42,340 nucleotides of DNA from NCBI GenBank assembly GCA_937907435.1, contig CALCIA010000053.1:1-42340 (forward strand), in the 5' to 3' direction. A program made the position numbers and the translations under genes. The stretch comes from an uncultured Actinomycetes bacterium. Its GTDB lineage: Bacteria; Actinomycetota; Thermoleophilia; Solirubrobacterales; 70-9. The notes under the pieces are model-generated. The model was not told the DNA's origin. It searched no databases and was given only the letters and a program-made list of their open reading frames with translations. Below are positions 7,907 through 15,341 of the stretch, piece by piece (within the stretch, counting starts at the first letter, position 1; every line of letters begins with the position of its first letter).

Positions 7907-8878
7907 TCAGCGGCCCAGCCAGCGTTGGGCGCGCTCGAGGGCGCCGCTCGCGACGAGGCGGCGGCGGTCGCGGAGGGCGGCGGGGAGGCGGGCGAGGCCT
8001 TCGAGCTTGCCGCGCAGGGTGGCGCGCAGGCGTCCCTGGCGGGCGGCGCGGAAGAGGGCGCCTGCCTCCACCGCGAGGATCCGCGGCAGCGCGGCGAGCG
8101 GCATGAACCGCGCCTGGGTGACGATCCTGTTGCGGGCGACGAGGCGCGCGTTCCAGGCGCCGGGCCGCGGCGCCGCGGCCATCCAGGAGGCGTTGCCGAG
8201 GTGCCAGACGACAGCCTCGGGCACGTAGGCGAACCGCCACCCGGCGATCCGCGCCCGCACGTTCAGGTCGACGTCCTCATAAAAGGAGAAGAAGCCGCAG
8301 TCGTAGCCGCCGAGGTCGGTGAAGAGCTCCCGCCGCAGCAGACAGGCGGCTCCACAGACGCCGAACACCTCACGGCCGGCGAGCGCCTCGGGTCCCTGCC
8401 TCTTCCCCGCGCCGATCTCTATCCCCCGGCCCTCCCGCGTAAGGGCCTGCCCGGCGCTGTAGAGCCGCGCCGCCCGCACGTCGCGCTCCTCCCCCTCCAG
8501 CTGCAGGATCCGCGGCGCGACACCGCCGAGCCCAGGATCGCCCTCCAGCGCCGCCCGCAGCGTCGCGACGCTCCCGGGCTCCAGCTCGGTGTCGGCATTA
8601 AGCGGCATCACGAAGGGCGCCGCGGTCCGCTCCGCCCCCAGGTCGACCGCAACGGCGAAACCCCTGTTCTCGTCCAGGGTTAGGTGGGGGATGCCGCGCT
8701 GCGCCAGCAACTCCACCGTCCCATCCTCGGACCCGTTGTCGACCGCCAAAAGCTCGATCGGCTCCTCCTGCGCCGCGATCGAGTCGAGCAGCCGCGGCAG
8801 CAACGGCACCGAGTTCCAGGTCGGGATCACCACCGCCACCTTCGGCTCGCCGCTCACGCGGGGCAGCCTGACACACAT
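7907..8878 (-). CDS. Family 2 glycosyltransferase
   Basis: 323 residues from the ATG at 8878; a GTG at 8857 (giving VSGEPKVAVVIPTWN) is an equally plausible start. GT-A features: AVVIPTWNS, LLAVDNGSEDGT (about 43-54), ENRGFAVAVDLG, the metal-binding MPLNADTELEP (about 91-101) and FFSFYEDVDLNVRARIAG. The C-terminal region is rich in Arg and Ala with repeated LARLPAALRDRRR-like segments, possibly an amphipathic membrane-binding patch. It is a single gene in the opposite orientation to its neighbours: convergent with the GT2 at 6913 and divergent from wzt. Sugar and acceptor are unknown. Confidence 0.88.
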   Translation of the reverse strand: MCVRLPRVSGEPKVAVVIPTWNSVPLLPRLLDSIAAQEEPIELLAVDNGSEDGTVELLAQRGIPHLTLDENRGFAVAVDLGAERTAAPFVMPLNADTELEPGSVATLRAALEGDPGLGGVAPRILQLEGEERDVRAARLYSAGQALTREGRGIEIGAGKRQGPEALAGREVFGVCGAACLLRRELFTDLGGYDCGFFSFYEDVDLNVRARIAGWRFAYVPEAVVWHLGNASWMAAAPRPGAWNARLVARNRIVTQARFMPLAALPRILAVEAGALFRAARQGRLRATLRGKLEGLARLPAALRDRRRLVASGALERAQRWLGR

Positions 8879-8917
8879 ATGAGCGCGTCGGACCGCCTCG
8901 GTGTCACGCTAGCTTTG

Positions 8918-8940
8918 GGGGAGGCGCACGGGGCCTCCCC
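8918..8940 (+). promoter_or_regulatory. Hairpin in the wzt leader
   Basis: GGGGAGGC (8918-8925) pairs with GCCTCCCC (8933-8940), loop 7 bases, ending 19 bases before the wzt ATG (8960). The 5' arm is the strongest Shine-Dalgarno-like stretch here and would be hidden in the stem. If translation instead starts at the in-frame ATG 8879, the element would be coding. Function is speculative. Confidence 0.25.
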
Positions 8941-8959
8941 GAGCGATCCCGAGCCCACC

Positions 8960-10213
8960 ATGTCCGCCAACGAGGAACTGACGATCCAACCCGCCGTGTC
9001 CGGCGCCCCTGGACCCGACGCTCCCGCGGCGATCCGCGTCGAAGACCTGCACAAGTCGTTCAGGATCCCGACGCAGCGGGTCGACTCGCTGAAAGAGCGG
9101 GCCGTCCACCCCTTCTCGTCGCGCGACTACCGTGAGCTGCACGCGCTCGACGGCATCTCCTTCGAGATCCGCCAGGGCGAGTTCTTCGGCATCGTCGGGC
9201 GCAACGGCTCCGGCAAGTCGACCCTGCTGAAGCTGCTCGCCAGCATCTACCGCGCCGATTCCGGCCGCATCCAGATCGCCGGCCGCCTCGCCCCCTTCAT
9301 CGAGCTCGGCGTCGGCTTCAACCAAGAGCTCACCGCACGCGAAAACGTCGTCCTCAACGGCGTGATGATGGGCCTCACCCCGAAAGAAGTCCGCGAACGC
9401 CAGGACGCCGTGATCGACTTCGCCGAGCTGCACGACTTCGCCGACCTGAAGCTGAAGAACTTCTCCTCCGGCATGCTGGTTCGCCTCGCCTTCTCGGTGA
9501 TGCTGCAGGCCGACGCCGACGTCCTCCTGATCGACGAGGTGCTCGCCGTCGGCGACGCCGCCTTCCAGCAGAAGTGCGCCGATGCCTTCCAACAGATGAA
9601 AGGCGAAGGCAAGACGATCGTCCTCGTCACCCACGACATGGCTTCGGTCGAGCAGTACTGCCACCGGGCGATGCTGCTCGCCGACGGCGAGGTCAAGTAC
9701 ATGGGCGCACCGGCGCTGACCGGGAACGAGTACCTGAAGCTGAACTTCGAGGGGGAAAGTAGTGGCACCGGCGCGGACGACGATGGGTCGGACGGCGCCA
9801 AGCTGCTCGAGTGCAAACTGGTCGACGACGATGGCGAGGAGATCTTCACGGTCGAGGAGCGCCAACCGATCCGCTTCCGCCTGGCGCTCGAATTGCAGCG
9901 GAAGACCGATGCCCTGCACCTGCGGTTCGTCCTCGCCAACTCCACCGAATTCGGCCTCTTCGAATTCGGCACCCTGCTGACCGAGGCCGCGGGTGACGAC
10001 CTCACCCCAGACAAACGACTGACGGTCGAGGTATCGGTCGAAAACCGGTTCGCCGCCGGTCGCCACTTCCTCAACTGCGGCATCCACAGCCCCAACGGGA
10101 TCAACGTCTATCGGCCCAAAGCGGCCTCTTTCGTGGTCTTCGGCGCCAAGGACACCCGTGGCGTGATGGCGGCCGACTACGAGATCAAGGTCGCATCGGA
10201 GGACAGGGGATGA
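8960..10213 (+). CDS. wzt: Polysaccharide ABC transporter ATPase with C-terminal extension
   Basis: ATP-binding subunit that powers export of an undecaprenyl-linked polysaccharide with the permease encoded next. From ATG 8960 it is 417 residues. Walker A GRNGSGKST (80-88), signature FSSGM (168-172), Walker B VLLIDE (188-193) and switch His225 are all present. An extra domain (about 280-417, beta-rich, with LLECKLVDDDGEEIF and NSTEFGLFEF) matches the position of the Wzt carbohydrate-binding domain that recognises a modified chain end in O9a-type systems. This suggests a terminally capped glycan. The frame is open upstream and an ATG at 8879 is possible, but homology begins near AIRVEDLHKSF. 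The stop overlaps wzm by four bases (ATGA). Confidence 0.93.
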   Translation: MSANEELTIQPAVSGAPGPDAPAAIRVEDLHKSFRIPTQRVDSLKERAVHPFSSRDYRELHALDGISFEIRQGEFFGIVGRNGSGKSTLLKLLASIYRADSGRIQIAGRLAPFIELGVGFNQELTARENVVLNGVMMGLTPKEVRERQDAVIDFAELHDFADLKLKNFSSGMLVRLAFSVMLQADADVLLIDEVLAVGDAAFQQKCADAFQQMKGEGKTIVLVTHDMASVEQYCHRAMLLADGEVKYMGAPALTGNEYLKLNFEGESSGTGADDDGSDGAKLLECKLVDDDGEEIFTVEERQPIRFRLALELQRKTDALHLRFVLANSTEFGLFEFGTLLTEAAGDDLTPDKRLTVEVSVENRFAAGRHFLNCGIHSPNGINVYRPKAASFVVFGAKDTRGVMAADYEIKVASEDRG

Positions 10214-11070
10214 GTGTCGACGTGACCCACAACGAACTGCGTGAGGTCACTGGCCCTTCGGCCATCGGCGGCGGCTCGCGCCGCTTTTTCGACCTGCTCT
10301 GGCTGATCTCGGTGACCGAATTCAAGCGCGTCTACTTCGGCACCGTGCTCGGCTACCTCTGGTCGCTGATCCGGCCGCTGGTGCTGTTCGGGGTGCTGCT
10401 CTTCGTCTTCACCCGCATTTTCAAAGTGGGCGGCGCGGAAGTCGAACACTACGCCGTGATGCTGCTGACCGGGATCGTCCTCTACACGTTCTTCACCGAA
10501 GCGACGAGCAACGCGGTGACCTCGGTGGTCAGCCATGAGGGCGTCGTCCGCAAGACGCAGTTTCCCCGCCTCGTGATCCCGTTGGCGACCGTCGTTACCG
10601 CTGCCTTCAACCTCCTTCTCAACCTGATCGTCGTGCTGGTCTTCATCCTCGCCTTCGGCGTCAGCCCGGCCTGGAGTTGGTTCCTCTTCCCAGTCGCCCT
10701 CGCCTTCCTCTTCATCGGCGCGGCCGGGGTCTCGATGGCGCTCTCGGCGCTCTACGTGCGCTTCCGTGACACGGCAATCATCTGGGCCGTCGTGGCGCAG
10801 GTGCTGATGTATCTGACCCCGATCCTCTACCCGATCACGATCTTCAAGGACGACACCACCCTGCGGCACGTCCTGATGATCAACCCTTTGGCGGTGATCT
10901 TCGAGCAGGTTCGGGTCTGGGTCCTGCACGAACCGGGGGCGCCCACCGCGGTCGAAGCCGCCGGCGGCTGGCTCGGCCTCCTCCCCGCCGCAATCATCTT
11001 CGTCGGCGTCATCGTCTACGGCGCGTGGTACTTCAACCGCGAGGCGCCCCGGATCGCCGAGGCGCTCTGA
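10210..11070 (+). CDS. wzm: Polysaccharide ABC transporter permease (ABC-2 type)
   Basis: Membrane subunit pairing with Wzt. 286 residues with six predicted membrane segments, starting after an N-terminal cytoplasmic stretch. Family features: FDLLWLISVTEFKRVYFGTVLG before TM1 (an amphipathic gate-helix position), LGYLWSLIRPL, and ARFRD-like YVRFRDTAIIW in the middle, followed by YLTPILYPI and INPLAVIFEQVR, hallmarks of the TagG/Wzm/RfbD permeases. ATG overlaps the wzt stop by four bases, so the two are translationally coupled. Normal length, no missing region. Confidence 0.94.
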   Translation: MSVDVTHNELREVTGPSAIGGGSRRFFDLLWLISVTEFKRVYFGTVLGYLWSLIRPLVLFGVLLFVFTRIFKVGGAEVEHYAVMLLTGIVLYTFFTEATSNAVTSVVSHEGVVRKTQFPRLVIPLATVVTAAFNLLLNLIVVLVFILAFGVSPAWSWFLFPVALAFLFIGAAGVSMALSALYVRFRDTAIIWAVVAQVLMYLTPILYPITIFKDDTTLRHVLMINPLAVIFEQVRVWVLHEPGAPTAVEAAGGWLGLLPAAIIFVGVIVYGAWYFNREAPRIAEAL

Positions 11071-11090
11071 GCCTCCGTACACTCGGACCG

Positions 11091-11357
11091 ATGCCAGATC
11101 CGATCAATTCGACCGAGGCGGTCGGCGCCTCACAGGCCGAGCACGAGGCGGAGATCGCGCGGCGCGACGAGGAGATCCTGCGGCTGCGCGACCTGCTGAT
11201 CACGCGGGACGCCGAACTCGGCCAGGTTCGCGGCCAGCTGAAGATCATCGAAGACCATTCCGAGCGGATGGCGCGGCTGGTCGCCCGGATCCCGATCCCC
11301 GGCCTCGCCTGGGTCGCCAGCGCCATCCTGCGCGTGCTCCAGGTGAGCGGCCGCTAG
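11091..11357 (+). CDS. Small coiled-coil protein with hydrophobic C-terminus
   Basis: 88 residues from ATG 11091, in the gap between wzm and a tandem GT2. Residues about 10-62 are a charged helix with heptad spacing (EIARRDEEILRLRDLL, then RDAELGQVRGQLKIIEDHSE). The last 20 residues (IPGLAWVASAILRVLQ) are amphipathic or hydrophobic and could dip into the membrane. It starts 20 bases after wzm and ends four bases before the next start, so it sits in the same operon. No family is recognised; similar charged coils precede the SSSWR tails of cluster methyltransferases. It may be an adaptor or membrane-tethering piece for the exporter or glycosyltransferase, but that is inference. Confidence 0.65.
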   Translation: MPDPINSTEAVGASQAEHEAEIARRDEEILRLRDLLITRDAELGQVRGQLKIIEDHSERMARLVARIPIPGLAWVASAILRVLQVSGR

Positions 11358-11361
11358 ACCG

Positions 11362-13038
11362 TTGCCCGCCCCCCGCTTCTCGATCGTCACGCCGGTCTAC
11401 GAGACCCCGATCGACGTCCTCTGGCTGACGATCGAGTCGGTTCTCGCCCAGACCTTCGACGACTGGGAGATCTGCCTAGTCGATGACAACTCGCCCTCGC
11501 CGAAGGTACGCGAGGTGCTCGACGCCTGCGCCGCGATGGACCCTCGCGTCCGGGTCGAGCACCGGGCCGAGAACGGCGGCATCGTCGCCGCCTCGAACAC
11601 CGCGCTGGCGATGGCGACCGGCGAGTTCGTCGCCCTGCTCGACCACGACGACCGCCTGCATCCCGATGCGCTCCTGCTGGTCGACGAGGCGCTCCGCGGC
11701 AACCCGGAGGGCGACTACGTCTACACCGACGAAGACAAGATCACCGCACGCGGGCGCCACACCGGCCCCTTCCTCAAGCCCGATTGGTCGCCGGAGCGGA
11801 TGCGCACGCAGATGTACACCTGCCACCTCAGCATCCTGCGGCGCTCGCTGGTCGAGGAGGTCGGCGGCTTCGACCCCGACTGCGAGGGGGCCCAGGACTG
11901 GGACCTCGTCCTCAAGGTGACCGAGCGGGCGCGCGCCGTGCTCCACGTGCCGCGCGTCCTCTACCACTGGCGCGGGATCGAGGGCTCGACCGCCGCGAAC
12001 GTCGACGAGGGGGGCGGCGAGGCGGCGAAGCCGTGGGCCTTCGAGGCGGGGACGCGGGCGATCCAGGCCCACTGCGAGCGCACCGGCGTGCAGGCGAAGG
12101 TCGTGCGCGACACCGACGATCCGGGCGTCTACCACCTCAATCCGGCGCTGCGGGAGGAGCCGCTGGTCTCGATCGTCATCCCCACCAACGGGCAGCGCCG
12201 CGAAATCCGCTACCAGGAGGTGACGCTGGTCGGCCACTGCGTGCGCAGCATCGTCGACACCTCGACCTACTCGAACTACGAGATCGTCGTCGTCGCCGAC
12301 GAGGCCAAGCCGGGGGGCGCGATCGCCGAGCTCGAAGCCGCCGCCGGGGACCGGCTGCGCGTCGTCCCCTTCGACCGCCCGTTCAGCTTCTCCGACAAGA
12401 TCAACGCGGGTGCCGTCCACGCGCGCGGCGAGCACCTTCTCCTCCTCAACGACGACATCGAGGTCGGCACCGCCGACTGGATCGAGCGGATGGTCATGTA
12501 CTCCTCGATCTCCGAGATTGGCGCCGTCGGCGGCCTCCTCCTGCTCGAAGACGGCCGCATCCAGCACGCCGGCGTCGGCTTCGAGGGCGGCCTCCCCGGT
12601 CACCCCTACTACGGCTATCCGCGCGGCGTGCCCGGCTACGCCAACGCCGTCCGCATCGCCCGCGACCTCCTCGCCGTCACCGGCGCCTGCCTGATGACCC
12701 GCCGCGACCTCTTCGAAGAAGTCGGCGGGCTCTCGACCACCTTCCCGATCAACTACAACGACGTCGACTACTGCCTCAAGCAGATCGAACGTGGCCGCCG
12801 CGTCGTCTACGACCCCGACCTCGTGATGACCCACTTCGAGTCCTCGAGCCGCTCCTCCGACGTCGAGGAGTGGGAGAAGTCCCAGCTCCTCCACCGCTGG
12901 GCGCCCCTGACGACGTCAAGCCGTTTCTCGAACCCGTACGTCCGCAACGAGGTCCCCCGCGCCGCGTCGGTGTTCCTCTGGGCGAAGCGCAGCAAGTATC
13001 GGCCGCGGAAGCGGCGGCCAGCGGCGGCGCGAGCCTGA
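11362..13038 (+). CDS. Tandem-domain family 2 glycosyltransferase
   Basis: 558 residues with two complete GT2 GT-A domains. Domain 1 (about 5-230): FSIVTPVYET, CLVDDNSPS, ENGGIVAASN, metal motif LLDHDDRLHPDA (Asp94/Asp96) and GAQDWDLVLK. Domain 2 (about 265-520): VSIVIPTNGQ, FSFSDKINAGA, LLLLNDDIEV (about 358-367), then NYNDVDYCLKQI. Both keep an acidic DXD-like site, so both could be active, as in O-antigen and teichoic-type polymerases that alternate two linkages. The start is TTG 11362, just after the small coiled-coil gene. The C-terminus is strongly basic (RKRRPAAARA). Its stop and that of the convergent methyltransferase are two bases apart. Donors are not readable. Confidence 0.9.
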   Translation: MPAPRFSIVTPVYETPIDVLWLTIESVLAQTFDDWEICLVDDNSPSPKVREVLDACAAMDPRVRVEHRAENGGIVAASNTALAMATGEFVALLDHDDRLHPDALLLVDEALRGNPEGDYVYTDEDKITARGRHTGPFLKPDWSPERMRTQMYTCHLSILRRSLVEEVGGFDPDCEGAQDWDLVLKVTERARAVLHVPRVLYHWRGIEGSTAANVDEGGGEAAKPWAFEAGTRAIQAHCERTGVQAKVVRDTDDPGVYHLNPALREEPLVSIVIPTNGQRREIRYQEVTLVGHCVRSIVDTSTYSNYEIVVVADEAKPGGAIAELEAAAGDRLRVVPFDRPFSFSDKINAGAVHARGEHLLLLNDDIEVGTADWIERMVMYSSISEIGAVGGLLLLEDGRIQHAGVGFEGGLPGHPYYGYPRGVPGYANAVRIARDLLAVTGACLMTRRDLFEEVGGLSTTFPINYNDVDYCLKQIERGRRVVYDPDLVMTHFESSSRSSDVEEWEKSQLLHRWAPLTTSSRFSNPYVRNEVPRAASVFLWAKRSKYRPRKRRPAAARA

Positions 13039-13040
13039 CC

Positions 13041-14153
13041 CTAGGCGACGACCGTCGCGCAGAGGACGGCGCGAGCGGCAACCGCCAGGTCATCGGCGCG
13101 GTCGGATGTCGAGTTGTAGGTGGCCGTGGCGGCATCGGCTGCACTTGCCCGGCGCCAGCCGGTGGGGGTGTGGAGAAAGATCGCCTCGGTGCGGTCGGTG
13201 ACACCGGCTCCGTCGAAGAGCGCGTCGACGTCGGCCCGGTCCAACTGGCGAAACCAGCCATGGTCTTCGCGACGGCCGAAAGGAACGCTGAGGTGGATCC
13301 GTCCGCCCGGCCGGACGACGCGGAGCAGCTCGCGGAGAGCCCGGGACGCCTCACCACCGGGATCGACGGCGCGGGGGGCGTCGGCACCGTAGGTCGTGTT
13401 GTCCATGCCGACGTGCTCGAGAGTGGAGAGGCAGACGATCTCGTCGAACCAATCGTCGCGGAACGGCAACTCGCGGAGGTCGGCGTAGACGTAGGACACG
13501 CCCATTGAGTGGAAGGCGAGACGCTCGGGGGCCAAGGTCGTGATCGTCAACTGGTCGACCGCGGCGAGCCCTCGTTCGAGCACGTGCCGATGGTTGAGGA
13601 CCGAGCCGGCATCAAGAACGCGGCCGTGCAGGCCACGAGAGAAGAGCCACGGGTACTCGACGACCCGCTCGTCAAAGCCGGCGCCGAGCCCGGCCGGCAG
13701 GTCAGCATCTTCTGCGAAGAGCCTCTGCCAGTCCCCCTCGTCCAAGAGAGAGGCAACCAAGGCTCGCTGAGCCGCATCGTAGGCGAGCGTTCCTGGCTCA
13801 ACCGGTGGGAAGCGATGGGACCAAGTCCACCCGAGGCGACGCCGGCGGGACAGCAGACGCTTCCGAAAAGGGAGCGGCGGATCGACGGGCTCCAGTCGGA
13901 GGGTGGCCGTCGGCGGTTCCGCCGCGTCGACCGCCAAGACCAACTCGCCTGGATCGTCGGGCAACTCGACATCGCTACCGCGCGCCCGCAGCCCTCGCGA
14001 CCTCCAGCGGTCGATCACAGCTACCGGGTCTTCCCCCGCCTCTCGTAGTTGCTGCGGGGAAAACTCGACGAGGCGCAGCTCTCCTTCGGACCCGGACAAG
14101 GGGTCAGTATCTCCCAGTCCGTAGGCTGAGCGCAGTGACCGAACCCCGCCCAC
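13041..14153 (-). CDS. Class I SAM methyltransferase with unassigned N-terminal region
   Basis: 370 residues from GTG 14153. The methyltransferase core is C-terminal (about 175-330): GRVLDAGSVLNHR as motif I, then VYADLRELPFRDDWFDEIVCLSTLEHVG and VVRPGGRIHLSVPFGRRED. The first 170 residues are of unknown type, with a basic FRKRLLSRRRR segment. The GTG lies inside the start region of the divergent 14135 gene, so the two starts overlap by 19 bases; an in-frame TTG at 14099 would avoid this. Convergent with the tandem GT2. The role is likely glycan O-methylation, from context only. Confidence 0.8.
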   Translation of the reverse strand: MGGVRSLRSAYGLGDTDPLSGSEGELRLVEFSPQQLREAGEDPVAVIDRWRSRGLRARGSDVELPDDPGELVLAVDAAEPPTATLRLEPVDPPLPFRKRLLSRRRRLGWTWSHRFPPVEPGTLAYDAAQRALVASLLDEGDWQRLFAEDADLPAGLGAGFDERVVEYPWLFSRGLHGRVLDAGSVLNHRHVLERGLAAVDQLTITTLAPERLAFHSMGVSYVYADLRELPFRDDWFDEIVCLSTLEHVGMDNTTYGADAPRAVDPGGEASRALRELLRVVRPGGRIHLSVPFGRREDHGWFRQLDRADVDALFDGAGVTDRTEAIFLHTPTGWRRASAADAATATYNSTSDRADDLAVAARAVLCATVVA

Positions 14154-15310
14154 TGACCAGCGACGAGGTCATCGCTGTTTACCGGCAGGTGCTGGAACGT
14201 GAGCCGAGCGAGGAAGAGGTTGCGGCCCAGCTCGCCGCCCAGCCGGACCTGAACGCGCTACTGCGCGTCGCGCTCGACTCGGAGGAGTACGCGGTTCGAC
14301 TGTCCGAAGCGGGCTCGCATAGCGCTCGGCACCCTGCTCTCGTGAACGTGTACCACCCTGACCTGGAGGCGTTCGGGCCGCGGCCGGGGACCCTTTCACC
14401 CGAGGGCGACGCGATCGTCGGCCACGGTGGACAGTTACTGCTGCGCGGCGGCTCCAACGCGGTCCTCGGCCAGTACACCGGCGAAACCCAGATGGCGCCT
14501 CGCTGGCTCGACTCCTGGCGCGAGTTGATCATCGCACGGCGCGGCGAAATGGACGCGATGGGGCTCGCGTCAGCGCTCCTCGTCGTCCCTGACAAGCTGG
14601 GCGTCTACGAGAACCGCTACCCAGAGCCGCTCCAGTGGCGGGGGCCGCGGCCGGCGGAGCAACTGCATGCCGCCTCTGATCTGGAGGTCATCTATCCCCT
14701 CGATGCATTGCGGGCGGCAACGGGGACCGAAGACGTCTACCTGCGTACCGACACCCATCTCACCTTCCGCGGCAACGAGCTGCTCTTCGCCTCGCTACTC
14801 GGCCCGCTCGGGGTCGAGTTGCCCGACTTCTCCGACCTCCCGATGCACTCCTACGCGATCACCGGCGACCTCGGCTCCAAGTTCGAACCGCCGATCGTCA
14901 GCATCGTCAGCGAGCCGGGAACGCTCGGTGGCGCCGAGATAGTCGAGGACAACCGCGCCGAGATCGAAGCCGTCGGCGGCCACATCGGCACCCACCGAGT
15001 GTTTCGCAACAAGACCTCTCCCGACCCCCGCGTCGCCGTCCTCTTCGGCGACTCGTTCGGCTTCTCGGCCGCCAATTACCAAGGCATCTCCTGGTTCATG
15101 GCACAGGTCTTCCGCGAGACCCATTTCGTCTGGATCCCTTTCGGATGGGACCCCGACTACGTGCGCCGGGTCGGCGCCGAGGCGGTGCTCGTGCAGGGCG
15201 CCGAGCGCTTCGTCGCCCGTGTCCCCCACCCGCGTACCGAGGTGGCGGAGCTCGCCGCCGAAACCCTGCGCCGCAAGCAGCCGGTCGGGGTCGAGGCCGT
15301 CTCCGACTGA
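14135..15310 (+). CDS. AlgJ/AlgX-like SGNH O-acetyltransferase candidate
   Basis: 391 residues from GTG 14135 (VTEPRPLTSDEVIAVYRQ); the frame is open further upstream but only as antisense to the divergent methyltransferase. The main part is SGNH-like: FGDSFG with nucleophile Ser307, and RTDTHLTFRG with Asp206 and His208, the split Ser / D-x-H arrangement of AlgJ, AlgX and related polysaccharide O-acetyltransferases. The N-terminal 50 residues (VYRQVLEREPSEEEV) resemble the short helical DUF4214-like module often attached to glycosyltransferases. No signal peptide or membrane anchor is visible, unlike AlgJ/AlgX, so it may act in the cytoplasm. It lies 31 bases before the large fusion gene, probably in one operon. 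Confidence 0.78.
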   Translation: MTEPRPLTSDEVIAVYRQVLEREPSEEEVAAQLAAQPDLNALLRVALDSEEYAVRLSEAGSHSARHPALVNVYHPDLEAFGPRPGTLSPEGDAIVGHGGQLLLRGGSNAVLGQYTGETQMAPRWLDSWRELIIARRGEMDAMGLASALLVVPDKLGVYENRYPEPLQWRGPRPAEQLHAASDLEVIYPLDALRAATGTEDVYLRTDTHLTFRGNELLFASLLGPLGVELPDFSDLPMHSYAITGDLGSKFEPPIVSIVSEPGTLGGAEIVEDNRAEIEAVGGHIGTHRVFRNKTSPDPRVAVLFGDSFGFSAANYQGISWFMAQVFRETHFVWIPFGWDPDYVRRVGAEAVLVQGAERFVARVPHPRTEVAELAAETLRRKQPVGVEAVSD

Positions 15311-15341
15311 CACCTCCGCATCTGACTAGAGTCCCCAGGCT

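Noticed and set aside
11476..12894. Minus-strand open frame of 472 codons
   Set aside because: Antisense to the tandem GT2 with both catalytic sites; composition is Asp/Val/Gly/Ala-rich shadow.
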